Assembly (NCBI GenBank): GCA_025056835.1
Contig: JANWVS010000039.1
Coordinates: 1-9,658 of the forward strand
DNA from: Gemmataceae bacterium
GTDB taxonomy: Bacteria > Planctomycetota > Planctomycetia > Gemmatales > Gemmataceae
Length of the DNA stretch: 9,658 nt
Direction of reading: 5' to 3'
How positions within the stretch are numbered: position 1 is the stretch's first letter; each line of letters opens with the position of its first letter. The notes under the pieces were generated by a model. That model worked only from the letters and a program-made list of their open reading frames with translations. It was not told the origin of the DNA and did not search any database. Shown here piece by piece: positions 6,588-9,658 of this stretch. Both the position numbers and the translations under genes were made by a program.

Positions 6588-6593
6588 TACAAT
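6588..6593 (+). promoter_or_regulatory. Candidate -10 element (TACAAT) for the MoxR cluster
   Basis: TACAAT matches the sigma-70 -10 consensus at five of six positions. It overlaps an in-frame ATG at 6592, as the element before the kinase gene overlaps its upstream ATG. Transcription would start near 6600 and leave a leader of about 20 bases before the ATG at 6622. The region 17 bases upstream has only a weak -35 resemblance. Confidence 0.4.
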
Positions 6594-6621
6594 GGCACGG
6601 AGCACCCCGACCGCGAGAACC

Positions 6622-7650
6622 ATGTCGATGACCGCCTCTGTCGCCGCTCCCGCCGATGCCGCCGCCCTTCGCGACATTGCCCGGCTGTATGAGTCGTTGA
6701 CCCGAGAGATCAGCAAGGTCATCGTCGGTCAACAGTCGGTCGTCGAACAACTGGTGATGGCGCTGTTGAGCCGCGGGCATTGCCTGCTCGAAGGCGTGCC
6801 GGGCCTGGCCAAGACGTTGCTCATCAGCACCCTCGCCCGGGTCTTGCACTTATCGTTCAAGCGCATTCAATTCACGCCCGACCTGATGCCTGCCGACATC
6901 ACCGGGACCGACATACTGCAAGACGATCCCGAGACCGGCCGACGGCGCTTCGTCTTCTTGCACGGCCCGTTGTTCGCCAACATGATTCTCGCCGACGAAA
7001 TCAACCGCACGCCGCCCAAGACCCAAGCGGCCCTGCTCGAAGCGATGCAGGAGCACCGCGTGACCGCCGGCGGTCATACCTATCCTTTGCCGGAGCCGTT
7101 TTTTGTCCTCGCCACCCAGAACCCGATCGAACAGGAAGGCACGTACCCGCTGCCCGAAGCGCAACTCGATCGCTTCATGTTCCATGTCCGCGTCGACTAT
7201 CCCAGCCGCGACGAAGAACTCGCGGTGATGCGGCAGACCACCGGACCCACCCGTTCCGAGCCGGCCACCGTGCTTTCGGCCGAGACGATCCTGCGGGCGC
7301 AAGAGTTGGTGCGGCAACTCGTCGTCGCCGAACATGTCTTTCAGTATGCCGTCGATCTGGTGCGGGCCACGCGGCCGCGGCAAGCGGGAACGCCCCACTT
7401 CATCGGCGAGTGGCTCACTTGGGGCGCCGGACCGCGCGCCAGCCAGTACCTGATTCTCGCCGGCAAGGCCCGCGCCGCCCTGCACGGCCGCCTGCACGTG
7501 ACCACCGCCGACATCCAGGCCGTGGCCCCGCCGGTCTTGCGACACCGGCTGGTCACGACGTTTCACGCCGACGCCGAAGGCATCACCACCGACGCGATTA
7601 TCGCCAAGCTCTTGGAGACGATTTCCGCGCCCGTCGCCCCAGATACCTGA
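6622..7650 (+). CDS. MoxR family AAA+ ATPase
   Basis: A 342-residue AAA+ ATPase of the MoxR class, which acts as a chaperone-like remodeller together with VWA-domain proteins. From ATG 6622: Walker A G-V-P-G-L-A-K-T (58-65), the MoxR-typical [12 protein letters not shown] (84-95), Walker [16 protein letters not shown] (121-135), sensor 1 A-T-Q-N-P (164-168, Asn167), L-D-R-F (182-185), and a sensor 2 region W-G-A-G-P-R-A-S-Q (Arg272). Length and motif order are those of a complete family member. In-frame ATGs exist at 6592, 6622 and 6628; 6592 overlaps the -10 element, so 6622 is preferred. It heads a cluster with the DUF58 gene (28 bases later) and the BatA-like gene, the standard MoxR neighbourhood. 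Confidence 0.95.
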   Translation: MSMTASVAAPADAAALRDIARLYESLTREISKVIVGQQSVVEQLVMALLSRGHCLLEGVPGLAKTLLISTLARVLHLSFKRIQFTPDLMPADITGTDILQDDPETGRRRFVFLHGPLFANMILADEINRTPPKTQAALLEAMQEHRVTAGGHTYPLPEPFFVLATQNPIEQEGTYPLPEAQLDRFMFHVRVDYPSRDEELAVMRQTTGPTRSEPATVLSAETILRAQELVRQLVVAEHVFQYAVDLVRATRPRQAGTPHFIGEWLTWGAGPRASQYLILAGKARAALHGRLHVTTADIQAVAPPVLRHRLVTTFHADAEGITTDAIIAKLLETISAPVAPDT

Positions 7651-7678
7651 GTCCCGACCTCCGCCACGACCCGTGTTC

Positions 7679-8602
7679 ATGAAGTCGCTCGCCACCTTCG
7701 ATCCTTCGCTGCTGGCCCGCTTCGGCAAGCTGGCTCTGCTGGCGCGCCGCGTGGTCGAAGGTTTTCTCAGTGGTCTGCACCAAAGCCCCTACAAAGGCTT
7801 CAGCATCGAGTTTGCCGAGCATCGCCAGTATTTTCCCGGCGACGAAATCCGGCACATCGACTGGCGCGTCTACGGCAAGACCGACCGTTTTTTCATCAAG
7901 GAGTACGAAGAAGAAGCCAACCTTCGCGCCCACATCCTGCTCGACGCTTCCGGAAGCATGGCCTATCGCGGCAGCCGGCACAGCCGAGCCGCGTCCGCGG
8001 AACGCCCGAGCAAACTGGAGTATGCCACCTGGGTCGCCGCTTCGCTCAGCTATTTGATGCTGCACCAGCGCGACGCCGTCGGCCTGCTGGTCCACGATCA
8101 CAAGGTGCGGTCCCTAATTGCGCCCCACGCCGGTTCCAAGCAACTGCTGCGCCTTCTGCAAACTCTGCAGGCGACTGCGGCGGGAGGCGAGACCGCCCTG
8201 GCGCCGATCTGGCACCATTTCGCCTATCGGTTGGCCCGCCGCGGGCTGATCGTCATCCTCTCGGATTGTTTCGACCGGCTGCCGGACTTGCTGCTCGCCT
8301 TGCGCAACTTTCGGCACCGCGGTCAGGATGTGCTGCTGCTGCACGTCGTGGCGCCGGAGGAGATCGACTTTCCATTCCGGAGCGTCACACAGTTTCGCGA
8401 TCTGGAAAGTCCGAACCATCGCGTCGTGCTCGACGCCGCCCAGGCCCGGCAAGATTATCTCCAGGCGTTCACGGCGTTTTGCGACAGTCTCCGCGTGGGC
8501 GCCCGCAACCTGGAAATCGATTACCACCTGCTCCGCACGGACCAGCCCGTCGAACGGGCCTTGGGGCATTACCTGGCCAAACGCCTGGCGCGATCCCCGT
8601 AA
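7679..8602 (+). CDS. DUF58 domain protein with VWA-type MIDAS
   Basis: A 307-residue cytoplasmic DUF58 protein, the usual partner of MoxR ATPases. From ATG 7679 (GTG 7673 is an equally possible start two codons upstream): the DUF58 hallmark H-R-Q-Y-F-P-G-D-E-I-R-H-I-D-W-R at 48-63, then a von Willebrand A-like fold with the metal-site motif D-A-S-G-S (89-93), probable MIDAS Thr172 in E-T-A-L, and Asp196 in L-S-D-C. All metal-coordinating positions are intact. Residues 98-112, between the motif and the next helix, are a basic Ser/Arg-rich insertion. There is no membrane segment, so it likely acts as a soluble adaptor between MoxR and the membrane VWA protein. The next gene's ribosome binding site overlaps this gene's stop codon, tying their translation together. 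Confidence 0.93.
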   Translation: MKSLATFDPSLLARFGKLALLARRVVEGFLSGLHQSPYKGFSIEFAEHRQYFPGDEIRHIDWRVYGKTDRFFIKEYEEEANLRAHILLDASGSMAYRGSRHSRAASAERPSKLEYATWVAASLSYLMLHQRDAVGLLVHDHKVRSLIAPHAGSKQLLRLLQTLQATAAGGETALAPIWHHFAYRLARRGLIVILSDCFDRLPDLLLALRNFRHRGQDVLLLHVVAPEEIDFPFRSVTQFRDLESPNHRVVLDAAQARQDYLQAFTAFCDSLRVGARNLEIDYHLLRTDQPVERALGHYLAKRLARSP

Positions 8603-8608
8603 GGGGGG
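8601..8608 (+). promoter_or_regulatory. Ribosome binding site (AAGGGGGG) of the BatA-like gene
   Basis: A purine-rich AAGGGGGG stretch includes the last two bases of the DUF58 stop codon and ends six bases before the ATG at 8615. It supports that start and indicates operon organisation. Confidence 0.6.
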
Positions 8609-8614
8609 CACAGC

Positions 8615-9658
8615 ATGAGCATCGCGTTTCCCAACCTGGCGCTGCTGGCCCTGACGGCCGCCCTCGCCATTCCGCCGTTGATCCATCTGCTCAGCCGCCG
8701 TCGGCACGAGGTCGTCGATTGGGGTGCCATGCAGTTTCTCAGCGCCAGCCCGCGGCGCCGACGGCGCTTTATGATCGAAGAGGTGCTTCTCTTGGCCCTG
8801 CGCTGGCTGCTCATCGCGGCACTGTTTCTCGCCTTTGCCGACCCCAAGGTCTCCGGCCCGCTGATCGCCGACTGGAAGCGACCGCCGCGCGACACCGTCC
8901 TGATTCTCGACGGTTCGTACAGTATGCAATCGAGCGATGGAGCCGTACCGTCGCCATGGGAAGCGGCCCGGCATTGGTGCCGCGCGCGCCTGGCCGAGGC
9001 TTCGACCGACGACCGCGTGGCCGTCCTGGTCGCGTCGCAGCCGCCGGAATGGCTCACGGAGCGTTGGCACGGCGACCCGGAGGCATTGCGCGACGTGCTC
9101 GCCAACCTGCCTCCCCCCACGGGCAACGCCGACTGGCCGCGCGCCGTCGCCGACGCTTGGGACTTTCTCCGTCAGACCGGCCGGGCGGCGCGGCGCGAAC
9201 TTGTGCTCCTGACCGATCAACGACGCTTCGGGTGGACCGATCCGGCGACGCTGCACCAGTGGCGGGCGTTGGCCCGCCGTTTCCAGCACGAGCGCGACGC
9301 CGCCAAAGGCGACGCTGCTTTCGTTGCTCCCACGCTCTATCTTCCCAACCTCGGCGACAGGGTGGACGGTCCGAACCTGTGGCTGGGGCCGCTGCAAGCG
9401 CCGCGCACGCTCGTCGGACTCGGACAACGCCTTCGCTTGACCACCGAGCTGCACTGGACCAAGCAAACTCCGGCTGCGCCGGCACCGACAGTGCGGGCCA
9501 TGCTGGCCGACGAGGTACGCCGCCTGACGTTGCCGGCCAAGCTCGAAGGGGCTACGGGAAGGCTGCGACTGAGTTTCGAGCACCGCTTCACGACGTTGGG
9601 CGTCCACCTGGTCGGCGTGGTCGTGGAACCGCCGCCGGGACACGATGTGCTGCCGGCG
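8615..9658 (+). CDS. BatA-like membrane protein with VWA domain (3' end outside window)
   Basis: Open from ATG 8615 to the right edge (348 codons), so partial. The N-terminus has the BatA signature: a hydrophobic segment ending in P-P-L-I-H-L-L-S-R-R-R (about 6-30), a short basic stretch, and a second hydrophobic segment (about 57-75) that ends F-A-D-P. A VWA-like domain follows with the metal-site motif D-G-S-Y-S (99-103) in V-L-I-L-D-G-S-Y-S-M, then V-L-L-T-D-Q about 90 residues later. Past about residue 250 the sequence becomes Leu/Pro/Arg-rich, with W-L-G-P-L-Q-A-P, probably the start of a beta-rich extracytoplasmic region. In planctomycetes such proteins are often large and carry further membrane segments near the C-terminus, which cannot be checked here. 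Role: membrane partner of the MoxR/DUF58 pair in envelope homeostasis or complex assembly; the precise job is unknown. Confidence 0.88.
   Translation, partial: MSIAFPNLALLALTAALAIPPLIHLLSRRRHEVVDWGAMQFLSASPRRRRRFMIEEVLLLALRWLLIAALFLAFADPKVSGPLIADWKRPPRDTVLILDGSYSMQSSDGAVPSPWEAARHWCRARLAEASTDDRVAVLVASQPPEWLTERWHGDPEALRDVLANLPPPTGNADWPRAVADAWDFLRQTGRAARRELVLLTDQRRFGWTDPATLHQWRALARRFQHERDAAKGDAAFVAPTLYLPNLGDRVDGPNLWLGPLQAPRTLVGLGQRLRLTTELHWTKQTPAAPAPTVRAMLADEVRRLTLPAKLEGATGRLRLSFEHRFTTLGVHLVGVVVEPPPGHDVLPA

Noticed and set aside
6376..6621. Upstream extension of the MoxR gene
   Set aside because: The extension overlaps the PDZ end of the selenoprotein, the possible terminator and the -10 element. 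The family-like N-terminus begins at or after 6622.
8114..9643. A 509-codon open frame on the minus strand
   Set aside because: It lies antisense to the DUF58 and BatA-like genes, has Arg/Gln/Gly-rich composition and no recognisable motif. Long antisense frames are expected in GC-rich coding DNA.

Overview
The window is GC-rich, densely coding DNA, and every convincing gene is on the + strand. The style fits a planctomycete of the Pirellula/Gemmata type: a Hanks-type Ser/Thr kinase fused to a multi-pass membrane domain, a MoxR / DUF58 / BatA-like von Willebrand cluster, a conserved unknown protein with a WHGLMHRREPD core, and a thioredoxin-PDZ lipoprotein of a kind I associate with planctomycetes. 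The lineage call is inference from gene content; there is no rRNA or marker gene here. No gap between genes exceeds 300 bases, and I found no tRNA, rRNA, CRISPR array, insertion sequence or attachment site.

Layout. (1) 1-1539: the 3' part of an ABC transporter ATPase gene and its ABC-2 permease. (2) 1679-3298: a transmembrane Ser/Thr protein kinase behind its own -10-like element. (3) 3467-5422: a tight three-gene unit (conserved unknown protein, HD-domain phosphohydrolase-like protein, family I CoA-transferase beta-like protein) joined by a 4-base ATGA overlap and a 1-base gap. (4) 5480-6526: one gene that ordinary gene calling would split in two. Two in-frame TGA codons nine bases apart sit exactly where the thioredoxin-fold redox motif belongs. 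A hairpin with a 7-bp perfect upper stem and an AGGUG loop lies directly downstream. I read this as a selenoprotein with a U-L-T-U-G-C active site (two selenocysteines and one cysteine), followed by a CxxCH motif and a PDZ domain. (5) 6622-9658: MoxR ATPase, DUF58 protein and a BatA-like VWA membrane protein that runs off the right edge.

How they work together. The ABC pair forms one exporter or membrane-remodelling transporter. MoxR, DUF58 and BatA-like proteins form the usual AAA+ chaperone / VWA adaptor / membrane VWA set acting at the cell envelope. The lipoprotein-thioredoxin-PDZ selenoprotein would be an envelope redox protein, and its synthesis would need SelA, SelB, SelC and SelD encoded elsewhere in the genome. 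The main result is the recoded gene. Its split appearance is best explained by UGA decoding rather than by a pseudogene, because both halves are in the same frame, together make one continuous domain architecture, and carry a SECIS-like element at the right distance from both UGAs.
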